Source: Clostridia bacterium
Lineage (GTDB): Bacteria > Bacillota > Clostridia > Oscillospirales > CAG-272
Direction of reading: 5' to 3'
Length of the DNA stretch: 49,052 nt
Assembly (NCBI GenBank): GCA_017508665.1
Contig: JAFVYL010000021.1
Span: forward strand, 1 to 49,052
Shown: positions 33,717 to 41,247 of the stretch, piece by piece
Layout of the letters: each line of letters starts with the position of its first letter
Numbering within the stretch: the stretch's first letter is position 1
Notes under the pieces: model-generated
Told to the model about the DNA's origin: nothing
What the model saw: the letters and a program-made list of their open reading frames with translations, nothing else
The model's database searches: none
Made by a program: the position numbers and the translations under genes

Positions 33717-34648
33717 CCCACTACACCGGAAAGCCATGCGAGTATATCGTCAAATACCTCGTCACAGTTAGTCTCATTGAAGAGCTCGTGGCGCGCACCC
33801 TCATATGTCTTGAGAGTTACGTTATCAGCTCCGTTTATCATAAGCTGCTTGTATACGTAGCGCGGTCCTTTGCCGTAATTTCCAACAGGGTCCATATCAC
33901 CGCTCATGATCATGGTAGGCATAGCCTTGGGATAAGACTTGAACCATGACTTTGAGTTACTCTCACCGAGGAAGGTGAACAGATCGATGTAAGCGGAAAC
34001 GGTGAACTTAAACGAGGTGAACTCGTCACTGTCTCTGCAAGCAACTCTTGCCACGTCGCGTGTAAGCCACGCGTTGTGTCCCTCTTCCTTTGGGAACTTG
34101 CTGTTATAAGAGCCAAATGCCATATTGTTAATAAGATTGCTTCTGTGACGGGGTCCGTAGAAGGATCTTATCGACTTGGCGAGAAGCTTGCCGACTCCGA
34201 CAAGGGGATTGGGACCGCCCGTGCCGTGTATAATAATACCCGATACGGTGGACGGATATTTGTTGACGTAGAGTCTGGAGATAAACGATCCCATACTGTG
34301 TCCGAGCAGAACTATGGGAAGATCGGGATACGCCTTATGCAGATGCTTGTTCATCAGATAGACGTCCTCTACGACGTAATTATATCCACCCTTATCTGCA
34401 AAATAACCGAAATCCTCGGGAGTCGCAGCACTCTTGCCGTGTCCTAAGTGATGGTTTCCCGCAAATATAAATCCGTGGGAGCAAAGGAAACTCGCAAGCT
34501 CGGTGTATCTCGCGGTATAGTCTATCATACCGTGAGCGAGCTGAACGATTCCGCGCGGAGCTACATTCTTAGGTGTATATATCTCCGCATATATGGTGTT
34601 TTTTCCATCCGACGACGGAAATCTTAACTCGTTAAAATTGTAATTCAC
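33713..34648 (-). CDS. Alpha/beta hydrolase, monoacylglycerol lipase-like
   Basis: 311 aa. The likely start is GTG 34648, eight bases after AGGAG, rather than GTG 34657. GHSMGSF is the nucleophile elbow, HGMIDYTARY the oxyanion-hole segment, SGDMDPVGNYG holds the acid and ARHELFNE the His. HGMxxxxxRY is typical of lysophospholipase and monoglyceride lipase-like S33 enzymes. No signal peptide. It overlaps miaA by 4 bp. Confidence 0.85.
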   Translation of the reverse strand: MNYNFNELRFPSSDGKNTIYAEIYTPKNVAPRGIVQLAHGMIDYTARYTELASFLCSHGFIFAGNHHLGHGKSAATPEDFGYFADKGGYNYVVEDVYLMNKHLHKAYPDLPIVLLGHSMGSFISRLYVNKYPSTVSGIIIHGTGGPNPLVGVGKLLAKSIRSFYGPRHRSNLINNMAFGSYNSKFPKEEGHNAWLTRDVARVACRDSDEFTSFKFTVSAYIDLFTFLGESNSKSWFKSYPKAMPTMIMSGDMDPVGNYGKGPRYVYKQLMINGADNVTLKTYEGARHELFNETNCDEVFDDILAWLSGVVG

Positions 34649-34744
34649 AACTATCACTCCTATGGTGTAGTATTTAAATCAGCTATGAGATGATAAGCAT
34701 TTTTCCAAAACAGCTTGCTTATTTCTCGCCTCCAAGCCATCAAA

Positions 34745-35111
34745 ATCTATTGCAAGTTTGATAAAATACCGAGAAAATGCCAAAAAAACCGTTTTTTCGA
34801 GGTAGTTGTCACGTACTTCTACCCAGATAATCAAGCGAAAGCGTATCTGTAAGCTCGCTTACAAGGACGCTCGCGAAGATTGCTCCGTGACGACTCTTTG
34901 TCAAAAGAGTATAGGTGCACAGCACCAAGGTCGCAACGCGAACTTACGTCACATAGGAGTAAGCAATAGAAAACTATTGCGAGTTTGGTAAAATACGGGG
35001 GAAATATCCGAAAAAACTCGTTTTTTCGAGGTAGTTGCCACGTACTTCTACCCTAAGGCGTACCTGTGTACGTCGAGTTTGGGAGAATGCAGGTGAAATG
35101 TCCGAAAAAAA
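34745..35111 (-). repeat. Modular hairpin repeat F, array after rbsK (with expanded hairpin cluster)
   Basis: On the minus strand, directly after the rbsK TGA, comes TTTTTTTCGGACATTTCACC, a hairpin (ACGTAC...GTACGC), then CTTAGGGTAGAAGTACGTG and ACTACCTCGAAAAAACGAG. A second module has the hairpin CAATAG-tttt-CTATTG. It is expanded by a run of further different hairpins (GGTGC-tgt-GCACC, ACTCTTT-tgac-AAAGAGT, TGTAAGC-ga-GCTTACA) before the conserved GGGTAGAAGTACGTG. A third, decayed module (TTTTTTTGGCATTTTCTCGG) follows. The 463 bp between the hydrolase and rbsK hold nothing else. Confidence 0.85.
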
Positions 35112-36050
35112 TCAGATTAAATCCTCTTTGGTAACGAGAGCTCGAACCTCTTCCTCCGTCGGTACAGATGCCGCCGCACCTCGTCTGGTAACAGTAATCG
35201 CGCCTGCGGCTACACCGTACTTGACTGCGTTGCGGATGCTGTCGCTTCTGAGATACTCTATGGTAAGCGCAGCGGTAAAAGCGTCGCCTGCCGCAGTAGT
35301 GTCCACAGCCTTGCCGAGTCTTATAGAGGGGATAACGAAGAAGTGCTTACCGTCATATACGAAAGCTCCGCGTTCACCCTGCTTGATAACTATATACTTA
35401 GCCTTAACTCTCTTGTAGAGAGCGAGTGCCGCGCGAAGAGCGGAATCAGTGCCCTGCGGAAGTATGCCGGTATAGGTCTCAGTCTCGGCCTCGTTAGGTG
35501 AGAAGACCTCAAGCATAGGTAAGTTCTCAAGAGGATAGTCCTTGCCTGCCGGTGCGGCATCAACAAAAATCGGAATACCCTTTGATGCAGCGATTCTTGC
35601 CGCTGAAAGCGCGATATTGAAAGGAATCTCAAATCCCAGATAAAGAGCATCGGGCTGACATTCAAATGCCTCGTTAATGTTGTCAACGGTAAGGTTACTG
35701 TTAGCTCCGGGATAAACTATAATACGATTGTTTCCGTCACTCTCCTTCATCACTACCGCAAGTCCTGTGGGATTCTCACGGTCTACCTTGAGGTAAGATG
35801 TGTTTACACCTATCTCCTTGTAGTACTGATAAAGCTTCTGACCGTGAAGGTCAGCGCCTACCTTGGCACAGAAATAGCAATCAGAGCCAAGTTTGGTAAG
35901 TGCCACAGCCGCATTTGCACCCTTGCCGCCGGGAATATAAGCTACGCCACCGTCATCGATAAGCGTTTCCCCAACCTCGGGCACTTTATACATATTCATA
36001 GACAGATCCATATTTGCGCTGCCGACAACGAGAATTTTTTTATTAGCCAT
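35112..36050 (-). CDS. rbsK: Ribokinase
   Basis: 312 aa from ATG 36050 (GGGTGA upstream). The longer frame to 36179 only covers repeat sequence. PfkB-family motifs: GGKGANAAVALTKLG in the N-terminal third, and DTTAAGDAFTAALT, whose Asp is the catalytic base, in the C-terminal third. Phosphorylates ribose at O5; no ribose transporter is adjacent. Its stop codon directly joins repeat F. Confidence 0.9.
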   Translation of the reverse strand: MANKKILVVGSANMDLSMNMYKVPEVGETLIDDGGVAYIPGGKGANAAVALTKLGSDCYFCAKVGADLHGQKLYQYYKEIGVNTSYLKVDRENPTGLAVVMKESDGNNRIIVYPGANSNLTVDNINEAFECQPDALYLGFEIPFNIALSAARIAASKGIPIFVDAAPAGKDYPLENLPMLEVFSPNEAETETYTGILPQGTDSALRAALALYKRVKAKYIVIKQGERGAFVYDGKHFFVIPSIRLGKAVDTTAAGDAFTAALTIEYLRSDSIRNAVKYGVAAGAITVTRRGAAASVPTEEEVRALVTKEDLI

Positions 36051-36124
36051 TGTTTTAGTCACCCTTTTCGTGTTTTTGAAAAGTCTTTTATGCGATAATA
36101 AATTTGATAAATTGAATTTGGTAA

Positions 36125-36249
36125 AGTAAAATACAGGGGGAAATACCCGAAAAACTCGTTTTTTCGAGGTAGTTATCACGTACTTCTACCCTAAGGCGTA
36201 CTTATGTACGTCGAGCTCGGTAGAATACGGGGGAAATACCCGAAAAAAA
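36125..36249 (-). repeat. Modular hairpin repeat F, copy after the YhaN-like ATPase
   Basis: Begins right after the TAA: TTTTTTTCGGGTATTTCCCC, then the hairpin ACGTAC-ataa-GTACGC, CTTAGGGTAGAAGTACGTG, ACTACCTCGAAAAAACGAG and the start of a second module (TTTTTCGGGTATTTCCCC) that breaks off without its hairpin. It lies between the ATPase stop and the rbsK RBS. Confidence 0.85.
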
Positions 36250-38571
36250 TTATTCTACTACAGAAAGCTGGAATATACCGGGCTTCTTCACCAGCTCGGA
36301 CGCAAGCGCAGACTCGCGCGCACGGCACGTGAAGATAAAGCTCTGATAACCGTCGTCCGCAAGGTGAGAGAGTGACTTCATCATAGACTTTGCGCGGATG
36401 TTATCCTGGTGAGCAAAGCTCTCATCGAGACAGATCGGAGGTTTCTCGGGATAAAGCATATCTATAAGAGCCATTCTTACAGCTATGTAAGCAAGATCTC
36501 TCGTACCGCCGGAGAGGAAATCTACCGTGCGGGACTCACCGTCCTCGGTCTTGTAGCTGACCTTAAGTCCGTCTGTAACGTCAAAATCACCGTACTTCTT
36601 GTCGGTCATAACTCCCATAAGCTCGGTGGAGAATTCACCAAGGCGAGGTGAAATGCCTGCACGAAGATTATCCGAAGCACCCTCAATAGCCTTGTAAGCT
36701 ATGAAGTAAGCCTTGTGCTTCTGACGAAGCTCCTCTATTCTCGTCTCAAGAGTCTTAACCTTGGAATAATACTCTGCGGGATCACCGGAGTTTGCCTTGA
36801 GAGCGGTTATCTCGCTCTCAACGGTGTATATCATTCTGTCAAGCTCAAGGATCTTATTCTTATAAGCGGCGATGGAAGTGATGATCTCATCATGGTTGAT
36901 ATGTGTGAGTGCCTTTCTCTTAAGCGGAGGCACCTGACCGCGGATATCGATCTCGTTCTTGTCGGAAAGAGACTGACGGAGCTCCTTTACTGTGAGCTCA
37001 ATAGTGTTTTTCTCCTCAAGGAGAACTCTCTTCTTCTCAAGGAAAGCAGCAACCTTTGCCTCAAGTCTGTCGAGGAACTCGTTGAGCGAGGATGTCGGAG
37101 GCTCTTCGCCCCAGCGGATAATAACTCTGGTGAGCTCCTGCTTGGAATTCTCATAATTAAGCTTTGCCGCCTCGAGAGCTATTCTTGCATCCTCGGTGGA
37201 TCTGATCATACCGTCTCTCTTAGCACGTGCAGCGGAGATAACAGCAATCTTACCCTTGAGGTCATTATAAGAGGTAACACCAAACTTTGAGGAAAGTGTG
37301 TCAAGGTTCTTCATGTGCTTGAACATGCCGAATGCCGAGTACACCGCGAGCGCGAGCGCGCCTGCACCAAGCAGACCGCCGATAACTCTAAACGCTACGT
37401 GAGCAAGGACACCGTTGGCAATTATCTGATAAACAAGAACCGCTATAGTACCGAGAGCACCTACTGTAGCAAGAGAAATACTCTTGGTAAGCCCCTTTAC
37501 ATATCCGAGAGCTCGCGCGAGGATGTTTTCCTCACCGCCCTCCTCATCTGCGTGCTCTATAGCTCCCTCGATCTCACGGGTGATACCGATGGCGTTCTTC
37601 TCTCTTGTGAAGGCATCGTCCGCATCCGCGAGCGCGTGATAAGCTTCATTTACACCGCGGCGCGCCATACCTATCTCGGTAATATATGAGTCGGTGGGAA
37701 CGTAACCCGCTCTTGTGTTTTCGTTAAGGAAAGCGTTATATGCTTCCGTCTTTTGTACGCACTCCTCCTCAAGCTCGTGGAGCTTGTCGAAGGTATCTAT
37801 GAGCATAACGCTGTTATATGATGAGCTAAGGTCGAAGAGTCTTTCCAGCTTGCTCTCTGCCTCAAGTCGCTCCTGACGGATCTTGAAAAGCTCGGTTTCC
37901 TTTGCGAGTATTTGCTTGTTGTCCTCATTGGAGCGAGCCATAGCCTCCTCGAGTACCTCCTGCTTATGCATAAGCTCGTGGATAACTCCTCCACCGCCAC
38001 CGCGGTGCACAAGTCCTTCCATCTTCTCGGAGATCTTAGTCATGGCTCTCTGGTTATTTATCTTCTCACTGCCCGAGAAGAGAATGTTCTCGATAGACTC
38101 CTTTACAGAGCCCTCGTTGATAGCTGAGTCGCCTATCTGCCCGAGAAACGCGGTATTCTCAAAGAGATCTCTTGTAACGCCAAAGAAGACTTCGCCCGCC
38201 GGCACCTTACCGAAAGCGGTAGCTCCGCTCTCCATATCAATGATAGATGACTCCTCTTTGTATGCGGGTCTGCCGTCCTGCTTAACAGTGGGGGTGGTGG
38301 ATCGGCTGATAAGATATCTCTTGTCCTTAACACGCACTACCATCGAACCCTCGGCCATGCCGGTCTCCCAATTTATTCTCTTTTTTCTTTCGCTGAGCGT
38401 GTCCTCATTCTCTACGGTGTCAAATCCGAAGAGCATATACTTTATGAATGCGGCAATCGTGCTCTTTCCTGCCTCATTCTGTCCTTCAATAACGTTAACC
38501 GTGGGGGCAAACTCAAGTGTCATATCCTTGAGAAGGCCAAAGCTACGTATGTCTATCTTTTCAATAATCAT
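36250..38571 (-). CDS. SMC/YhaN-like AAA ATPase with central membrane hairpin
   Basis: 773 aa, ATG 38571 with GAGGAC. Walker A GQNEAGKST (30-38) at the N-terminus and, at the C-terminus, signature FLSGGTRD near 685 and Walker B ICLDESFAHQD near 713. Between them are two coiled-coil arms and, in the middle, two hydrophobic helices (SLATVGALGTIAVLVYQIIA, and FRVIGGLLGAGALALAVY). This is the layout of YhaN/SbcC-like ATPases that tie DNA-processing to the membrane. The YhaO/SbcD-type nuclease usually next to it is missing; instead a DUF6062 gene lies 20 bp upstream in the same operon. Confidence 0.85.
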   Translation of the reverse strand: MIIEKIDIRSFGLLKDMTLEFAPTVNVIEGQNEAGKSTIAAFIKYMLFGFDTVENEDTLSERKKRINWETGMAEGSMVVRVKDKRYLISRSTTPTVKQDGRPAYKEESSIIDMESGATAFGKVPAGEVFFGVTRDLFENTAFLGQIGDSAINEGSVKESIENILFSGSEKINNQRAMTKISEKMEGLVHRGGGGGVIHELMHKQEVLEEAMARSNEDNKQILAKETELFKIRQERLEAESKLERLFDLSSSYNSVMLIDTFDKLHELEEECVQKTEAYNAFLNENTRAGYVPTDSYITEIGMARRGVNEAYHALADADDAFTREKNAIGITREIEGAIEHADEEGGEENILARALGYVKGLTKSISLATVGALGTIAVLVYQIIANGVLAHVAFRVIGGLLGAGALALAVYSAFGMFKHMKNLDTLSSKFGVTSYNDLKGKIAVISAARAKRDGMIRSTEDARIALEAAKLNYENSKQELTRVIIRWGEEPPTSSLNEFLDRLEAKVAAFLEKKRVLLEEKNTIELTVKELRQSLSDKNEIDIRGQVPPLKRKALTHINHDEIITSIAAYKNKILELDRMIYTVESEITALKANSGDPAEYYSKVKTLETRIEELRQKHKAYFIAYKAIEGASDNLRAGISPRLGEFSTELMGVMTDKKYGDFDVTDGLKVSYKTEDGESRTVDFLSGGTRDLAYIAVRMALIDMLYPEKPPICLDESFAHQDNIRAKSMMKSLSHLADDGYQSFIFTCRARESALASELVKKPGIFQLSVVE

Positions 38572-38591
38572 TTTATGTCCTCACCCTTCAG

Positions 38592-39305
38592 TTATTTGTT
38601 TTCCATTTCCTCACCGAACGAGCCGCCGAGGAATCTCACAGCGCGCTTGACAGAGTCCTTGGAATTATACCACGGCTCTTCGTCGTATCGGTAGTCGAAT
38701 TTTTTACAGAACCAGCTGACGTCTCCCTTCAGCTCGGTCAAATACTTTTTCTCTATGGCGTGTGCCTCATCGTAAAAGTCATTGTAAAGTTTTTTCGGCA
38801 TTTTCTTTGACGCATATTCAAGCATCATACGGTAATGCGGCAAGCAGAACCATGGCTGCTTGTTAAACTTGCGTCTGAACTCGGGATCGCTCTCCCAGAG
38901 ATAACATACCGTGGCTATCATTGCCGAGAGATTTTTGTTTATCCGCGAGCAGATATAACAGCTCTCCTCAAGCTCACCGAGAGCTTCCTTTGCCGCCGCT
39001 CTCCTGTTACCGAGCACTGTCGGGCCGTCAAGTCTTTTAACCACCTCATCGAGATGGCTCTCAAGGATAAGCCCCATGCCGAGCATTCTGCGTCTTTCGA
39101 GCATCATATTGTAATGAGTAAGGCAAAATCCAAGCTCATTGGTGCGGATTCTTATATCCGGCTCCATCATAGAAGCTCCGAGAATTATATCAAGCTCATC
39201 CTCTTGCAGTCGCTTGTATAGCATACATATAGGACACCCACACTCGGGTTTTTCTATTACTGCGTCAAACGCTTCGTTGACGGGGATGGTGTAAATCTGT
39301 TCCAC
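38592..39305 (-). CDS. DUF6062 family protein with paired Cys motifs
   Basis: 237 aa, GTG 39305 with AGGAGG. The N-terminal CGCPICMLYKRLQEDELD and FCLTHYNMML are repeated in the second half as CYICSRI and FCLPHYRMMLEY, so two homologous halves each carry CxxC plus a Cys-Leu-x-His, probable metal sites. These features fit DUF6062, of unknown function. It is the upstream partner of the YhaN-like ATPase. Confidence 0.78.
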   Translation of the reverse strand: MEQIYTIPVNEAFDAVIEKPECGCPICMLYKRLQEDELDIILGASMMEPDIRIRTNELGFCLTHYNMMLERRRMLGMGLILESHLDEVVKRLDGPTVLGNRRAAAKEALGELEESCYICSRINKNLSAMIATVCYLWESDPEFRRKFNKQPWFCLPHYRMMLEYASKKMPKKLYNDFYDEAHAIEKKYLTELKGDVSWFCKKFDYRYDEEPWYNSKDSVKRAVRFLGGSFGEEMENK

Positions 39306-39343
39306 GTTGCCTCCTTGATGCCGAAAATGTTGGCGTTAGGCTC

Positions 39344-39372
39344 TTGAAAAAGGCCAAAATATATGGTAAAAT
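39344..39372 (+). promoter_or_regulatory. Sigma-A promoter of the glycosylase gene
   Basis: TTGAAA (39344-39349), 17-bp spacer, TAAAAT (39367-39372). It is interleaved with the divergent promoter at 39400-39428: each lies inside the other's transcribed leader. Confidence 0.7.
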
Positions 39373-39399
39373 ATATATAAAAATATTATGCCTCATCTC

Positions 39400-39428
39400 A
39401 TTATACTACATAATTTTACGTTTTTCAA
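39400..39428 (-). promoter_or_regulatory. Sigma-A promoter of the DUF6062-ATPase operon
   Basis: Minus strand TTGAAA (39423-39428), 17-bp spacer, TATAAT (39400-39405). The two promoters face each other, so polymerases from both would converge over 28 bp. Confidence 0.75.
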
Positions 39429-39442
39429 TAGGGAGAGAAAAA

Positions 39443-40384
39443 ATGTTTAAGAAATTTGAGGGAGAATTTGAAGGTAAATCGGCAATATATGCGGTAAATC
39501 TCGGTCGGTACAGCCTTAAGGATACTATGGAGTGCGGACAGTGCTTCAGATACGAAAGAGTGAGCCGGAATGACGGAACAGATGAATATATAACGGTTGT
39601 CGGAGACGAGCTTATCAGAGTCGCGCAGAGTGAACCAGGAGAACTTATATTCCCCGAAATGACAAGCGAAGTGTTCGAAAGGGTTGCAGTACCCTACTTT
39701 TCACTCGGACGCGATCTCGAGGCGGTAAGGCAAAATGTTGCCGAGCACACAGATTCGGAGTGGCTGAGACATGCGGCAGACTTCGGCTCGGGAATCGCTA
39801 TACTGTCACAGGATCCGTGGGAGACAATAATATCGTTCATTATATCTCAAAATAATAATATACCGCGTATCAGAAAAATTGTCAGAGAGATATCCGCAGA
39901 GTACGGAGTCAATTTAAGCATACAAAATGACTATAATAGTTGTCCTTTGAGCCTTATTGAAGGTAAGCCGAACGAAAACATCTGCAAGGCATGTGGTAGA
40001 TGTTACACCTTCCCAAGTGCCTCTGATATACTTGATAGGCCCGAGGGACTCCTTCCGTCCAAGCCCGGATTCCGTTACGGATACATACTTGATGCCGCAG
40101 AAAAAATAGCAAGCGGCGAGGTCGATATAGCAAAAATAAAGAGTGAAAACAGTTATGAATACACCCTTGAAACATTAAAGACGATCAAAGGAATAGGCGA
40201 CAAGGTTGCCTCCTGCGCTGCCCTTTTCGGCTTCGGAAACCTCGAAGCTTTCCCAATCGACGTATGGATGAAGCGAGCTATAGATACCTATTTTGGCGGC
40301 AAGCTTGATCACACCGCACTCGGCCCATACGCCGGAATTGCACAGCAGTATATTTTCCATTACATCAGAAACGAAGAAAAGTAA
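39443..40384 (+). CDS. ogg: 8-oxoguanine DNA glycosylase (OGG1 type)
   Basis: 313 aa from ATG 39443 (GGGAGAG upstream). The N-terminal OGG domain (CGQCFRYERV, TVVGDELIRV) precedes the HhH-GPD domain: SQDPWETIISFIISQNNNIP, then KTIKGIGDKVASCAALFGFG, where the Lys in GDK is the Schiff-base residue, and EAFPIDVWMKRA with the catalytic Asp. A Cys-rich segment (ICKACGRCYTFPSA) is normal for clostridial members. Removes 8-oxoG opposite C. Confidence 0.92.
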   Translation: MFKKFEGEFEGKSAIYAVNLGRYSLKDTMECGQCFRYERVSRNDGTDEYITVVGDELIRVAQSEPGELIFPEMTSEVFERVAVPYFSLGRDLEAVRQNVAEHTDSEWLRHAADFGSGIAILSQDPWETIISFIISQNNNIPRIRKIVREISAEYGVNLSIQNDYNSCPLSLIEGKPNENICKACGRCYTFPSASDILDRPEGLLPSKPGFRYGYILDAAEKIASGEVDIAKIKSENSYEYTLETLKTIKGIGDKVASCAALFGFGNLEAFPIDVWMKRAIDTYFGGKLDHTALGPYAGIAQQYIFHYIRNEEK

Positions 40385-40430
40385 TATTGGTACTTAATAC
40401 AATCGATTATGGAAAGGATATTTTGGTAGC

Positions 40431-40907
40431 ATGAAAAAGATTTATTCCACTTTACTAACAATCATAATGTTATTTCTTCTCACGTCATGTGTTGTTGAAA
40501 GAAACGAGTATTATTCTCCGTCACAATCAACTGACCAGATAAAAAGTATCAGTATACATTATGTAACACCTGATGTTACATCCGATTTAAAATTAGGCGA
40601 TACATTGGCGACAATCGACAGTAATGAATATGAGAGTTTTTGCGAGGAACTCAAAACTCTGCTTTATACACACGAAATTATAGTTTTTCCGCTGGTGACT
40701 CAAGACCCCAATTTCTATCACTACGGTTACTTGATAAACATTGAGTACACTAATGGCGGATACGATAGATTGACACAAGGCTTAAGGAGTTGGGGAAACG
40801 GGGATCAAGGTGGTGCCGGAATTGGATATTGCGACGAAGAAGATTTTTATAACATCATCGAGAAATACACTCATTTAGATTGTCACACAGAGAAAGAAAC
40901 GAACTAA
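40431..40907 (+). CDS. Small lipoprotein, paralogue of the one at 13176-13667
   Basis: 158 aa, ATG 40431. Signal peptide with lipobox LLTSC (MKKIYSTLLTIIMLFLLTSC). The mature part repeats the motif order of the other lipoprotein: IKSISIHYV, CEELKTLLYTHEIIVFP, GYLINIEYTNGGYD and EEDFYNIIEKY. It is more AT-rich than the surrounding genes. Function unknown. Confidence 0.72.
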   Translation: MKKIYSTLLTIIMLFLLTSCVVERNEYYSPSQSTDQIKSISIHYVTPDVTSDLKLGDTLATIDSNEYESFCEELKTLLYTHEIIVFPLVTQDPNFYHYGYLINIEYTNGGYDRLTQGLRSWGNGDQGGAGIGYCDEEDFYNIIEKYTHLDCHTEKETN

Positions 40908-40991
40908 CATAAGCTCGATATAGCCAATTAGCTACACCGAGCTGAATTGAAATATTTTTATATCGAATTTTGTCTTTTCAAAACATGTTAA

Positions 40992-41028
40992 AAGAGCCGA
41001 TGCACGATGCATCGGCTCTTATTTTTTT
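40992..41028 (+). terminator. Strong Rho-independent terminator after the lipoprotein
   Basis: AAGAGCCGATGC and GCATCGGCTCTT (40992-41020) form a 12-bp stem with loop ACGAT, followed by ATTTTTTT. The reverse strand has only a short T run, so it acts mainly on the plus strand. Confidence 0.9.
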
Positions 41029-41069
41029 CTAGCTTTTTATTCGTACTTTGGTAGTGAAAACGCTGAATA

Positions 41070-41247
41070 GATTTTTAGAAAGTTTTCACGTTGTTTAACC
41101 CGAAGTCGTAGTTACCTACGACGAGTTTGATAGAATACAGGGGAAATTCCGAAAATCTTGATTTTCGAGATAGTTCTCACGTACTTTTACCCGAAGCAAT
41201 AGAAACCTATTGCGAGTTTGGTAAAATACGGGGGAAATATCCGAAAA
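41070..41247 (-). repeat. Modular hairpin repeat F, two tandem modules after infB
   Basis: Directly after the infB TAA: TTTTCGGATATTTCCCCCG, hairpin CAATAG-gttt-CTATTG, CTTCGGGTAAAAGTACGTG, CTATCTCGAAAATC. A second module follows: TTTTCGGAATTTCCCCTG, hairpin TCGTAG-gtaa-CTACGA, CTTCGGGTTAAACAACGTG. Conserved arms are kept, while the hairpin stems differ but still pair. The 340 bp between the lipoprotein and infB hold only this and the terminator at 40992. Confidence 0.85.

Noticed and set aside
34658-35111. tRNA or small RNA gene in the gap before rbsK
   Set aside because: Several hairpins are visible, but no cloverleaf, no CCA end and no T-loop motif GGTTCGA; the segment is explained by F modules.
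36051-36179. N-terminal extension of ribokinase
   Set aside because: The in-frame extension lies largely within F-repeat sequence, and ATG 36050 has an RBS and begins at the canonical family start.
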